A program made the position numbers and the translations under genes. Of a stretch of 33,654 nucleotides of DNA, positions 24,410 through 33,027 are shown piece after piece. This DNA comes from an uncultured Bacilli bacterium (GTDB lineage Bacteria > Bacillota_I > Bacilli_A > RF39 > UBA660). The stretch covers positions 1 to 33,654 of the forward strand of contig CALVWP010000054.1 in assembly GCA_944367495.1 (NCBI GenBank), written 5' to 3'. The notes beneath the pieces are model-generated. The model was not told the origin of the DNA. It saw only the letters and a list, made by a program, of their open reading frames with translations, and searched no databases. Each line of letters opens with the position of its first letter. Position 1 is the first letter of the stretch.

Positions 24410-24442
24410 GTACTAAGGCTTTTTCTATATAAGGGTGATAAA

Positions 24443-25513
24443 ATGGATGTTTTTGATATTTACGGTTATACAAAAGAAGAAAAAATGAGAATTTTAAATA
24501 ATCAAAAAATAAATAAGCATAATTTTGAGACTGTTAAAAATAATGCGATTAAGCTTTTTAATTTTTTTGAAAATAAAGGTTATAATAATAGGCAAATTAT
24601 TAAAATGACGGCTCTTTTACCATCATTATTTAATTATTCATTAGATACTTTAAATAAGAAATATGCATTTTTAAAGGAACTTGGGTATACTGATGAAGAG
24701 TTATTTAACATGGTATTAATTTCACCATCTATTTTAATTATAAGTTCCCCAAATATTTTAAATAAATTTGAATATTTTAAAAGCTTAGGTTATACTCAAA
24801 AAGATATTCATAGGATGACGGTATTAACTACTAGTTTATTTAATTTGGCGATAAGTTCACTTGATGGAAAAAGAAATTTATTTAAAGGCTTAGGATTAAA
24901 TGATAAAGAGATTAATAAAATCACTAAAGAGATTCCTTCTTTATATACTCATAGTTTAGAAAGGTTAGAAGAAAAGGTTAGTTATTTTAAAACTTATGGT
25001 TATAGTGATGAGAGAATATGTAAGATGATTTTAAGATGCCCAAGTATTTTAGCTATGAGTTTAGAGAAACTAGAAGATAAAAAAGATTATTTACTATCTT
25101 TAGGTTATAGTATCTCAAATATTAAATATATGTTTGGAGTAAATCCGATTGTTTTTGTTCTTAGTGAAGAAAATATTAAAAATAAATTTAAATTTTTTGT
25201 GAATTATGGTTATACTGATGAAGAAACAATAAAAATAACCAGCAAGATGCCTGTAGTTTTTAATTATTCTGTAGATATTTTGAGTGAAAAACTTGATGTT
25301 TTAAAAAGTAAAAATTTAACAGACGAAGTTGTTAGAAAGCCAGCTTATTTGATGCAAGGAGTTAACCTTTCTTATGTTAGATTGAAATTTTTTGAAGAAA
25401 GCGGTTTTACTTTAGATCATAAAATGTTTAATTTACTTTTGATAGATAATAAACATTTTACAAAAAGATTTGGTTATAGTAATGAGGAGTTAAAGAAAAA
25501 ATATTTGAGATAA
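24443..25513 (+). CDS. mTERF-like helical repeat protein
   Basis: This 356-residue protein consists of a tandem helical repeat with an exact 35-residue period. The Gly of the GYT/GYS turn is at 46, 81, 116, 151, 186, 221 and 256, with a degenerate unit at 291. The Pro of the next turn is at 60, 95, 165, 200, 235 and 270, with Thr at 130. Each unit reads as lysine-aromatic helix, GY(T/S)DEE, Met-rich helix, Pro-Ser-(I/L)-L, then a Ser-Leu-Glu-Lys helix. That is the mTERF (PF02536) motif, known best from mitochondrial and plastid nucleic-acid-binding factors. No signal peptide or membrane segment, so it is cytoplasmic. By family it would bind DNA or RNA, but its role here is unknown. nusB follows 69 bases later from its own likely promoter. 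Confidence 0.75.
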   Translation: MDVFDIYGYTKEEKMRILNNQKINKHNFETVKNNAIKLFNFFENKGYNNRQIIKMTALLPSLFNYSLDTLNKKYAFLKELGYTDEELFNMVLISPSILIISSPNILNKFEYFKSLGYTQKDIHRMTVLTTSLFNLAISSLDGKRNLFKGLGLNDKEINKITKEIPSLYTHSLERLEEKVSYFKTYGYSDERICKMILRCPSILAMSLEKLEDKKDYLLSLGYSISNIKYMFGVNPIVFVLSEENIKNKFKFFVNYGYTDEETIKITSKMPVVFNYSVDILSEKLDVLKSKNLTDEVVRKPAYLMQGVNLSYVRLKFFEESGFTLDHKMFNLLLIDNKHFTKRFGYSNEELKKKYLR

Positions 25514-25557
25514 TTAGTGAAACTTTTAATTTAGTTTAACAGATTATTTGTTAGATG

Positions 25558-25566
25558 TGTTATAAT
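25558..25566 (+). promoter_or_regulatory. Possible extended -10 promoter of nusB-xseA-xseB
   Basis: TGT precedes TATAAT (25561-25566). The -35 is poor (TTTAAC at 25535, spacer 20). The predicted start is only about ten bases from the nusB ATG, so the leader would be very short. Confidence 0.4.
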
Positions 25567-25582
25567 GGTGTAGGTGATTGAA

Positions 25583-25990
25583 ATGGCGGAAAATCGTAGC
25601 GAACTTAGAAAAAAATGTATGACAGTTTTATATCAATTAATTATTTATGACAAAAATCATTTAGATTATAATGTGGATGAAGTGATAGCTGAGGTGTCAC
25701 CGGTTGATAATGAATTTGTCAAAGAAATTGTTTATGGAGTTTTAACATATAAAAATGAGATTGATGTATTAGCTAACCAATATTTAGATGACTGGATTAT
25801 TGATAGACTTGGAAATACTGATATTGCAATACTTAGAATGGGAATTTTTGAACTTTTATATACGAAGACACCATCTGTTGTGGTTATTAATGAAGCGGTA
25901 GAATTAGCTAAATCTTATAGTGATGATAGTGTTAGGAAAATGATTAATGGTGTTTTAGATAAGATTTATCACGAGAAGGTGCTAAAGTGA
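25583..25990 (+). CDS. nusB: Transcription antitermination factor NusB
   Basis: NusB joins NusE (S10) on boxA RNA in antitermination of rRNA operons. The all-helical 135-residue protein has the family segments [15 protein letters not shown] at the start, [10 protein letters not shown], and [19 protein letters not shown] followed by [17 protein letters not shown] 25583 with an upstream GGTGAT is preferred to the in-frame GTG 25574. The stop overlaps the xseA start (GTGA), so nusB, xseA and xseB form one unit as in Bacillus. Confidence 0.95.
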   Translation: MAENRSELRKKCMTVLYQLIIYDKNHLDYNVDEVIAEVSPVDNEFVKEIVYGVLTYKNEIDVLANQYLDDWIIDRLGNTDIAILRMGIFELLYTKTPSVVVINEAVELAKSYSDDSVRKMINGVLDKIYHEKVLK

Positions 25991-27258
25991 ATGATAAATA
26001 TTTAACTGTTAGTGCTATTACGCGTTATTTAAAAGCTAGATTTGATTGTGACGAAAATTTACAAACAGTTTTTTTAAAAGGTGAAATTTCGAATTTTAAG
26101 GCTCATACTTCTGGACATTTTTATTTTTCTTTAAAGGATGAAAATTCGAAAATAAATGCAATAATGTTTAGAGGAAATGTTAGTAAAATTTTATTTAAAC
26201 CAGCTGACGGGATGAAAGTTTTAGTAACTGGAAGAATCAGTATATATGAGGCGATGGGAAGTTATCAGATATATGTCGATGAGATGTTAGAAGATGGAGT
26301 TGGCAATTTATATGTGGCTTTTGAACAACTTAAGAAGAAATTAAAAGAAGAAGGGTTGTTTGACAAGGCACATAAGAAAGCAATTCCAAAAATTCCTAAA
26401 AAAGTGGGAATTATAACGGCTAGTACGGGAGCTGCCATTAGAGATATTATGACGACAATTAAAAGACGTTTTCCTATTTGTGAAACAATATTATTTCCAA
26501 CATTAGTTCAAGGCGAAAACGCTAAAAACGATATTGTAAAAAATATAAAAAAAGCGCAGGATTATGATATAGATGTACTTATTGTTGGACGTGGTGGTGG
26601 ATCGATTGAAGATTTGTGGCCATTTAATGAGGAAATTGTTGCTAGGGCTATTTATGATAGTAAAATTCCGGTTATAAGTGCGGTTGGGCATGAGGTAGAT
26701 TTTACGATTGCTGATTTTGTGGCTGATTTAAGGGCGCCAACGCCAACGGCGGCAGCGGAGATGGCTGTTCCAAATATGAGTGATTTAAAAAAACATATTA
26801 GTCAGCTTTCAATTAGGTTAAATGAAGCTGTTTATAAAAAAATTAATTATTTAAAATTATATTTAGATTCTGTTAAAAATTCTTTTGTGATTAAAAATCC
26901 AAAGGTTATGTTTGAAAGTAAGAGACAAAGTTTAGATTTAATTAATGTAAAATTAGATGATTTAATATTTGGTAAAGTAGAAAAGTTAAGAGGAGATTTA
27001 GAAAGAATTAAAAAAAGTTATATTTTAGAAAACCCTAATTTTTTATACAAAGATAAGACTATTTATTTACAAAATATTATTCATAAATTAGAACTTTTAA
27101 ATCCTTTAAAAATTTTAAAAAGAGGTTATAGTATTACTTATTTAAATGGTAAAGCAATGAAGAGTATAAAAGAGGTTAAAGAAAATGATATTTTAAATAT
27201 CAGATTAACTGATGGGCAAATAGAGACTAAAGTAGTAGGAATTAAGGAGGAAAGTTAA
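25987..27258 (+). CDS. xseA: Exodeoxyribonuclease VII large subunit
   Basis: XseA is the catalytic subunit of the single-strand exonuclease VII used in mismatch and crosslink repair. The 423-residue protein has an N-terminal OB fold (about 1-105; [20 protein letters not shown]), a catalytic core with [15 protein letters not shown], the [16 protein letters not shown] motif and [28 protein letters not shown]-terminal coiled region follows. The start is GTG 25987; the ATG at 25991 is out of frame. Confidence 0.97.
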   Translation: MNDKYLTVSAITRYLKARFDCDENLQTVFLKGEISNFKAHTSGHFYFSLKDENSKINAIMFRGNVSKILFKPADGMKVLVTGRISIYEAMGSYQIYVDEMLEDGVGNLYVAFEQLKKKLKEEGLFDKAHKKAIPKIPKKVGIITASTGAAIRDIMTTIKRRFPICETILFPTLVQGENAKNDIVKNIKKAQDYDIDVLIVGRGGGSIEDLWPFNEEIVARAIYDSKIPVISAVGHEVDFTIADFVADLRAPTPTAAAEMAVPNMSDLKKHISQLSIRLNEAVYKKINYLKLYLDSVKNSFVIKNPKVMFESKRQSLDLINVKLDDLIFGKVEKLRGDLERIKKSYILENPNFLYKDKTIYLQNIIHKLELLNPLKILKRGYSITYLNGKAMKSIKEVKENDILNIRLTDGQIETKVVGIKEES

Positions 27259-27479
27259 TGGCTAAAGAGAAGAGTTTTGAAGATAAAATTAAACAGTTAG
27301 AAGAGATTATTGGAGTTTTGGAAAGTGGTGATGTGTCACTTGATGATTCAATAAAAAAATATACTGAAGCAATGAAGTTAGTTAAAAAATGTGATAGTGA
27401 ACTTAAAGGTATTGAAACTAAAGTTAATAAAATAGTAACAGAAAATGGTGCTTTAGAAGATTTTGAAATATCAGAGTAA
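27258..27479 (+). CDS. xseB: Exodeoxyribonuclease VII small subunit
   Basis: The 73-residue helical-hairpin protein has SFEDKIKQLEEIIGVLESGDVSLDDSIKKYTEAMKL, the canonical XseB motif, and binds the XseA coiled coil. ATG 27258 overlaps the xseA stop (TAATG). A GGAGG site lies in the xseA end. Confidence 0.96.
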   Translation: MAKEKSFEDKIKQLEEIIGVLESGDVSLDDSIKKYTEAMKLVKKCDSELKGIETKVNKIVTENGALEDFEISE

Positions 27480-27508
27480 TTATTTCTAAAATAGTTACTT
27501 TTTATTTT
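27475..27508 (+). terminator. Terminator of nusB-xseA-xseB
   Basis: An 11-bp stem (27475-27485 with 27489-27499, one G-T) with a CTA loop and a T-rich tail. It begins inside the xseB stop region and separates it from the pilin genes. Confidence 0.65.
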
Positions 27509-27544
27509 TCTTAAAATGTGATATTATTATTATAGGTGATAGGT

Positions 27545-27907
27545 ATGAAAAAGGGTTTTACTTTGGCGGAATTACTTGGAGTGATAGCAATACTTGGAAT
27601 TATTGCTTTAATTACGGTACCGGCTATTAATAGATCGCTTTCTCAAAGCAGGGAGGAGTTATATAAAACACAGATCGAACAGTTAGAAAAAGGAGCTCAA
27701 GATTATTATACAGAGCATTTGGATGAAATGCCGTCAGTAGTTGGAGAAGATGCTTGTAAAACGATAGATGAACTTCAAAAGAATGGTTATTTACCTTTAG
27801 ATATTAAAAATCCTAAAACAGATAAAGTATTTCCCCTTACGACAAAAGTATGTGTTTTGAAAAAAACAGCAATGGAATACGATTATGAGGTGAGGGAAAG
27901 TGAATAA
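27545..27907 (+). CDS. Type IV prepilin-like protein (1)
   Basis: This 120-residue protein begins MKKGFTLAELLGVIAILGII, the type IV prepilin N-methylation motif: cut after Gly4, Phe at +1, Glu at +5, and then a long hydrophobic helix. A globular outer domain of about 90 residues has one cysteine pair (EDACKT and TKVCVL). It is probably a minor pilin or pseudopilin. ATG 27545 follows an AGGTGATAGGT site. The last eight bases overlap the next prepilin gene. I see no prepilin peptidase, ATPase or secretin-like gene in the window. Confidence 0.85.
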   Translation: MKKGFTLAELLGVIAILGIIALITVPAINRSLSQSREELYKTQIEQLEKGAQDYYTEHLDEMPSVVGEDACKTIDELQKNGYLPLDIKNPKTDKVFPLTTKVCVLKKTAMEYDYEVRESE

Positions 27908-28334
27908 AAAAGGTTTTACGTTAATTGAATTATTAGCAGTGATTGCGATTATTGCGGTGATTGCGGTGATTACAGTGCCGATTATTACAAATGTAATTCA
28001 AACTACTAGAGAAAATGCTTTTAAAGATACAGCTTATGGTTTAGTTCAAGCAGCTGGAACATACCAAGCGGAAAGACAGGCTTTGAAAGAAGATGCTACG
28101 TTACTTATTAATTATCAAACAAGTTCAGAAAGTGATAAAGAATTATTGAGAACTAATGGTCAGCTTCCTGATGCGGGTGAGCTTATGATAGATGATAATG
28201 GTAAGGTTACTTTGGCTTTGTGGAGTGATGATGTACATGTTTGTGTTGTTAAAGAAGCAAGTTCAAAGGAAGTTAAGATAAACGAAAATATTACTGAAGC
28301 GACAAGCTGTGTGATTGCAAATATAAATAAATAA
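27900..28334 (+). CDS. Type IV prepilin-like protein (2)
   Basis: This 144-residue protein begins MNKKGFTLIELLAVIAIIAV with the standard prepilin cleavage and methylation site. The hydrophobic core repeats VIAIIAVIAVITVP. The outer domain has a cysteine pair (DDVHVCVVK and ATSCVIA) near the C-terminus. Start GTG 27900 follows GAGGTGAGG; the overlap with the previous prepilin gene suggests coupled translation. Together the pair probably forms part of a pilus or secretion pseudopilus. Confidence 0.87.
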   Translation: MNKKGFTLIELLAVIAIIAVIAVITVPIITNVIQTTRENAFKDTAYGLVQAAGTYQAERQALKEDATLLINYQTSSESDKELLRTNGQLPDAGELMIDDNGKVTLALWSDDVHVCVVKEASSKEVKINENITEATSCVIANINK

Positions 28335-28347
28335 GGAGCTGGATTTA

Positions 28348-29172
28348 ATGCTTAGAAGATTTACCATAGGACAAGTAATCATTTTTGGTTTAATTGTTAT
28401 AGCGGTTATATGTACTTTACTTTTATTCGGTAAAGGTGTAAAAAAAGCAAATGAGCCAAAAGAGGTGTTACAAAATACGAATGTAGTAAACGATGGTATA
28501 TCTTTTTTTGTTAATGGCAATTATGTAACTTATTTAAAAATCAACGAGGAATATACCGAAGAGGGTGTAACGGCTTATGTCGATGGAGTAAATAAAAACG
28601 ATGAGGTAATTATTTCTTATTTTGAAAATGGTAAGCAAGTAAGTCAGATTGATACTAGTAAATCAGGTGTTTATAAGGTTAAATATGAACTTGATGCTGG
28701 CGGGTTAAAACAAGCTATGCGAATACTGATTATTAGTGATGATGAAGATCCACATTTAGTGATGCCAGAGACAGTGACTATTACGAGCGCTGAGGCAAGG
28801 ACGTATGATGTAAAAGAGGGGGTTATAGCAACAGATAATTCAGGAAAGGTGAGCTTTTCTTGTGAAAATACTTTAAAAGAAAAACCGGGAGATTATGTAA
28901 TTAAGTGTAGAGCCGTTGATAGTAATGGTAATATAACTGAACTTAATAGGCTTATTAAAGTGGTTGAGGGAATTTTATTTGAATATCAAGGTGGTCTTAA
29001 GATAAATTTTCCTAAAGATAAAAACTATACTTATATGTATAGTTTGGATGGCGGTAAAACATTTACGGAAACTTCTGATGAAGTATTTATTGGAAAGGTT
29101 AAAGGCAATGTTATTGCTTTGGTTTTAGCAGATGATAATTATGTGATGTCGGAAACTTATTATGTAAAATAG
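28348..29172 (+). CDS. Membrane-anchored protein with Ig-like/DUF5011-type domains
   Basis: This 274-residue protein has one N-terminal membrane segment (about 9-28) and an outer part of beta-rich repeats. One domain (about 50-130) starts with the KINEEYTEEGVTAYVDG phrase typical of DUF5011/bacterial Ig-like modules. A second (about 140-208) has a cysteine pair (SFSCENT and VIKCRAV) and the VDSNGNITEL phrase. A tail of about 65 residues with YSLDGGKTFTE looks like another beta domain. It follows the two prepilins by 13 bases, so it may be an accessory of the same surface structure. No sorting signal. Confidence 0.75.
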   Translation: MLRRFTIGQVIIFGLIVIAVICTLLLFGKGVKKANEPKEVLQNTNVVNDGISFFVNGNYVTYLKINEEYTEEGVTAYVDGVNKNDEVIISYFENGKQVSQIDTSKSGVYKVKYELDAGGLKQAMRILIISDDEDPHLVMPETVTITSAEARTYDVKEGVIATDNSGKVSFSCENTLKEKPGDYVIKCRAVDSNGNITELNRLIKVVEGILFEYQGGLKINFPKDKNYTYMYSLDGGKTFTETSDEVFIGKVKGNVIALVLADDNYVMSETYYVK

Positions 29173-29199
29173 CACCTTTTAAAATGGTGCTATATTTTT
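29169..29199. terminator. Bidirectional terminator between the Ig-like gene and lexA
   Basis: An 8-bp stem (29169-29176 with 29186-29193) with an AT-rich loop and T runs on both strands. It overlaps both stop codons. Confidence 0.75.
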
Positions 29200-29807
29200 C
29201 TATATAAACCGATAGCTCGGCCTAAGATTGTAACATTTTCTAAAATAATAGGTTCCATGGTGTCATTTTCTGGTTGAAGTCTAAAATGACCGTTTTCTTT
29301 GTAAAATGTTTTTAAGGTAACTTCATTTTCATCGGTCATAGCTACGACGATTTGACCATTTCTGGCAGTATTTTGTCTTTCGACGATGACGATATCACCA
29401 TCTAATATTCCAGCATTAATCATACTAGTACCATCGACTTTTAAGGTAAATACTTCTTTACCTTTAGGAAGTAAATAAGATGGTAAGGCAAAATATTCGT
29501 CTGGCATTTCAATAGCTTCAATTGGAGATCCAGCAGTTATTTTACCTAACAAAGGAACTTCAGCTACTAATTCGTTTTCTTTTTCATACTCATTTTTAAC
29601 TAATAATTCGATGGCTCTATTTTTAGAACCTTCTTTTTTTATAAATCCTTTTTTTTCTAGGTTAGCTAGATGAGCATGAATAGTGGCTGGTGATGATATA
29701 TCTAAAGCTTTACCGATTTCTCTAACGGTTGGTGGGTAACCATGTGATACAATGTATGTTTTAACATAATTTAAAACGTCAGTTTGTCTACGTGTTAATT
29801 TTTCCAT
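29190..29807 (-). CDS. lexA: SOS repressor LexA
   Basis: LexA represses the DNA-damage regulon and cleaves itself when bound to RecA filaments. The 205-residue protein has the winged-helix domain (about 5-65; PPTVREIGKALDISSPATIHAHL), the cleavage site Ala92-Gly93 in LGKITAGSP, catalytic Ser128 in DGTSMINAG and Lys166 in VTLKTFY. The length is that of Bacillus LexA. The start ATG has an AGGAGG site on the minus strand. It is divergent from the small SOS gene at 29941, and its own promoter overlaps an SOS box, so it is autoregulated. Confidence 0.97.
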   Translation of the reverse strand: MEKLTRRQTDVLNYVKTYIVSHGYPPTVREIGKALDISSPATIHAHLANLEKKGFIKKEGSKNRAIELLVKNEYEKENELVAEVPLLGKITAGSPIEAIEMPDEYFALPSYLLPKGKEVFTLKVDGTSMINAGILDGDIVIVERQNTARNGQIVVAMTDENEVTLKTFYKENGHFRLQPENDTMEPIILENVTILGRAIGLYRKI

Positions 29808-29835
29808 TTAAACCTCCTAAATTTATTCTATACAC

Positions 29836-29864
29836 ATTTTAACATATTAATTTGCCTGAGTCAA
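29836..29864 (-). promoter_or_regulatory. Promoter of lexA
   Basis: On the minus strand, TTGACT (29859-29864) and TAAAAT (29836-29841) are 17 bases apart. The -35 overlaps SOS box 1. Confidence 0.75.
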
Positions 29865-29875
29865 ACAAATGTTTG
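29862..29875. promoter_or_regulatory. LexA operator (SOS box 1)
   Basis: CAAACAAATGTTTG is a perfect palindrome and close to the Bacillus SOS consensus CGAACRNRYGTTYG. It overlaps the lexA -35. Confidence 0.8.
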
Positions 29876-29884
29876 AAAAAGTCA

Positions 29885-29913
29885 TTGACACGAAAGTTTG
29901 TTCGTGTTATGAT
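29885..29913 (+). promoter_or_regulatory. SOS promoter of the small membrane protein gene
   Basis: A perfect TTGACA (29885-29890) and TATGAT (29908-29913) with an exact 17-base spacer and an extended TG at 29905-29906. SOS box 2 fills the spacer. Confidence 0.8.
29891..29904. promoter_or_regulatory. LexA operator (SOS box 2)
   Basis: CGAAAGTTTGTTCG matches the CGAAC-N4-GTTCG consensus with one change in the core half-site. It occupies 14 of the 17 spacer bases of the divergent promoter. Confidence 0.8.
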
Positions 29914-29940
29914 TAATGTAACAAGAAGGAGGTTATGAAG

Positions 29941-30075
29941 ATGGAATTATTAAAATGTAAGTTTGTAATTGCTTTAGTTGTGATGGTTTTAGGAGTTAGT
30001 TATATGAGCGGCAGTGATAATGTGGCTGTTCAAAGTCAGGCTATGGAAGAAAGTGAAGTTTCACAAACATTATAA
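29941..30075 (+). CDS. Small SOS-controlled membrane protein, YneA-position (candidate division inhibitor)
   Basis: A 44-codon gene directly follows the SOS promoter. The ATG at 29941 has an AAGGAGG site at 29926-29932 with 8-base spacing; ATG 29935 is too close. The peptide has a Lys-rich start, one hydrophobic segment (about 8-22) and a polar acidic tail (QAMEESEVSQTL). In Bacillus the gene divergent from lexA is yneA, an SOS-induced membrane protein that delays septation; the next genes here also echo that locus. YneA is about 100 residues with a LysM domain, which this protein lacks, so the homology is not shown. Placement, SOS control and single-pass topology are the evidence. Confidence 0.7.
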   Translation: MELLKCKFVIALVVMVLGVSYMSGSDNVAVQSQAMEESEVSQTL

Positions 30076-30091
30076 AAGTTTTTGAAAAAGC

Positions 30092-30120
30092 TTGAGATTA
30101 TTTGCCTTTTTTAGTAAAAT
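30092..30120 (+). promoter_or_regulatory. Promoter of the UPF0154 gene
   Basis: TTGAGA at 30092-30097 and TAAAAT at 30115-30120 with an exact 17-base spacer. Confidence 0.65.
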
Positions 30121-30142
30121 GTTGATATAGGAGGCAGATAAA

Positions 30143-30361
30143 ATGGGTGCATTTTTATTAGATTTATTAAAAGTTATTGGTGGTTTGGTTGTAGGTGTCA
30201 TTATTGGATTTTTAATTGCTAAAAAGCTTATGAAGAAACAACTTAAAGAAAATCCACCAATTAATGAAAAAATGATTAAAGCAATGATGTCTGGTATGGG
30301 AAGAACCCCTAGTCAGAAACAAGTAAATCAAATGATGAAATCAATGCAAAAGTATATGTAA
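30143..30361 (+). CDS. UPF0154 (YneF-like) membrane protein
   Basis: This 72-residue protein has one N-terminal membrane helix (about 5-26) with [24 protein letters not shown], then [28 protein letters not shown]. This is the UPF0154/YneF pattern of Firmicutes, of unknown function. Its closeness to lexA and the yneA-like gene repeats the Bacillus order and supports the small gene upstream. Confidence 0.93.
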   Translation: MGAFLLDLLKVIGGLVVGVIIGFLIAKKLMKKQLKENPPINEKMIKAMMSGMGRTPSQKQVNQMMKSMQKYM

Positions 30362-30400
30362 GCATTGATTTTTCTTTTGCATTTGGGTAATATATTTTAT

Positions 30401-32279
<1,879 letters not shown>

Positions 32280-32302
32280 TGTACCCTCCTTTAGTAAAGC
32301 TT

Positions 32303-32318
32303 ATGTAAGCGCTTAAAA
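32303..32318. promoter_or_regulatory. Possible CcpA (cre) site or other operator
   Basis: ATGTAAGCGCTTAAAA matches the cre consensus WTGNAARCGNWWWCAW except at one position. It contains a TAAGCGCTTA palindrome and lies in the divergent region 32280-32390. Nearby repeats GCTTATGTAAGC and TGCTTAAAGCA might equally belong to another regulator. Confidence 0.3.
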
Positions 32319-32336
32319 TTTATGAAATTTATATTA

Positions 32337-32365
32337 TTGCTTAAAGCATTGGTTTATGGTATACT
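32337..32365 (+). promoter_or_regulatory. Extended -10 promoter of the second SipW-type gene
   Basis: TTGCTT at 32337-32342 and TATACT at 32360-32365 with a 17-base spacer and TG at 32357-32358. Confidence 0.7.
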
Positions 32366-32390
32366 AAATTTAGAGTAAGGAATGATATTC

Positions 32391-32996
32391 ATGAGCGAGA
32401 AAGAAAATAAAAATGTCAATGAAGATGAAATTGAAGTTTTAGAAATTTGGGAACCTAAAGCTGATGAGATTATAGATGCTAAAGATCGCCATATCAAAAT
32501 GTCTAAACAATCAACTAATAGAATTGTTATTACTTTAGTAGCTTTAGCGGCATTTTTGATAATGTGGTATTCGACTTTTGCTCAACCACTTGCTTTTAAT
32601 GCACGAACAGCTGAAACTGGTTCTTGGGATATACGTTTTACTGATATGTATGTCGATAAAGTTGTGGGGTTTGCGAAAGAACTTACAAAACCATCATATA
32701 CGGCACAGACAGCTACTTTTTCAGTATCTTTAACAGCACCCGGAGATAGTATAACTTATGATTTAACAATTACAAATAATGGAAATTTAGATGTTAAAGT
32801 TGAAAGTATATATATTATTCCAGAAGATAAAAATGATGATACAATTTTATATTCGGTAGATAAAATTCATGTGGGTGATGAACTTGATGCGGGTGAGTCT
32901 ACACATATGACAGTATCAGCAACTTATAATAAAACGACTGCTCAGGAAAAAGTTTCAAGCAGTGTAACAGTTTTAATTAATTATGAACAAAACTAA
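32391..32996 (+). CDS. SipW/TasA-like membrane-anchored surface protein
   Basis: This 201-residue protein has an acidic cytoplasmic tail of about 45 residues (EIEVLEIWEPKADEI), one membrane segment (about 46-66) and a beta domain (about 75-200). The phrases TATFSVSLTAPGDSITYDL and NNGNLDVKVESIYI match the domain of the protein at 22087. It resembles TasA/CalY-like proteins and Ig-like modules that follow SipW-type signals, but the long charged tail before the helix is unusual for a cleaved signal. ATG 32391 fits the AAGG site better than ATG 32382. It faces the sortase B gene across a terminator, yet has no sorting motif. Confidence 0.75.
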   Translation: MSEKENKNVNEDEIEVLEIWEPKADEIIDAKDRHIKMSKQSTNRIVITLVALAAFLIMWYSTFAQPLAFNARTAETGSWDIRFTDMYVDKVVGFAKELTKPSYTAQTATFSVSLTAPGDSITYDLTITNNGNLDVKVESIYIIPEDKNDDTILYSVDKIHVGDELDAGESTHMTVSATYNKTTAQEKVSSSVTVLINYEQN

Positions 32997-33027
32997 AACA
33001 CTTTATGGTAAATGCCATAAAGTGTTT
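32996..33027. terminator. Bidirectional terminator
   Basis: A perfect 13-bp stem (32996-33008 with 33015-33027) with a 6-base loop. The T-rich tail is better on the minus strand, at the end of sortase B. Confidence 0.8.
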
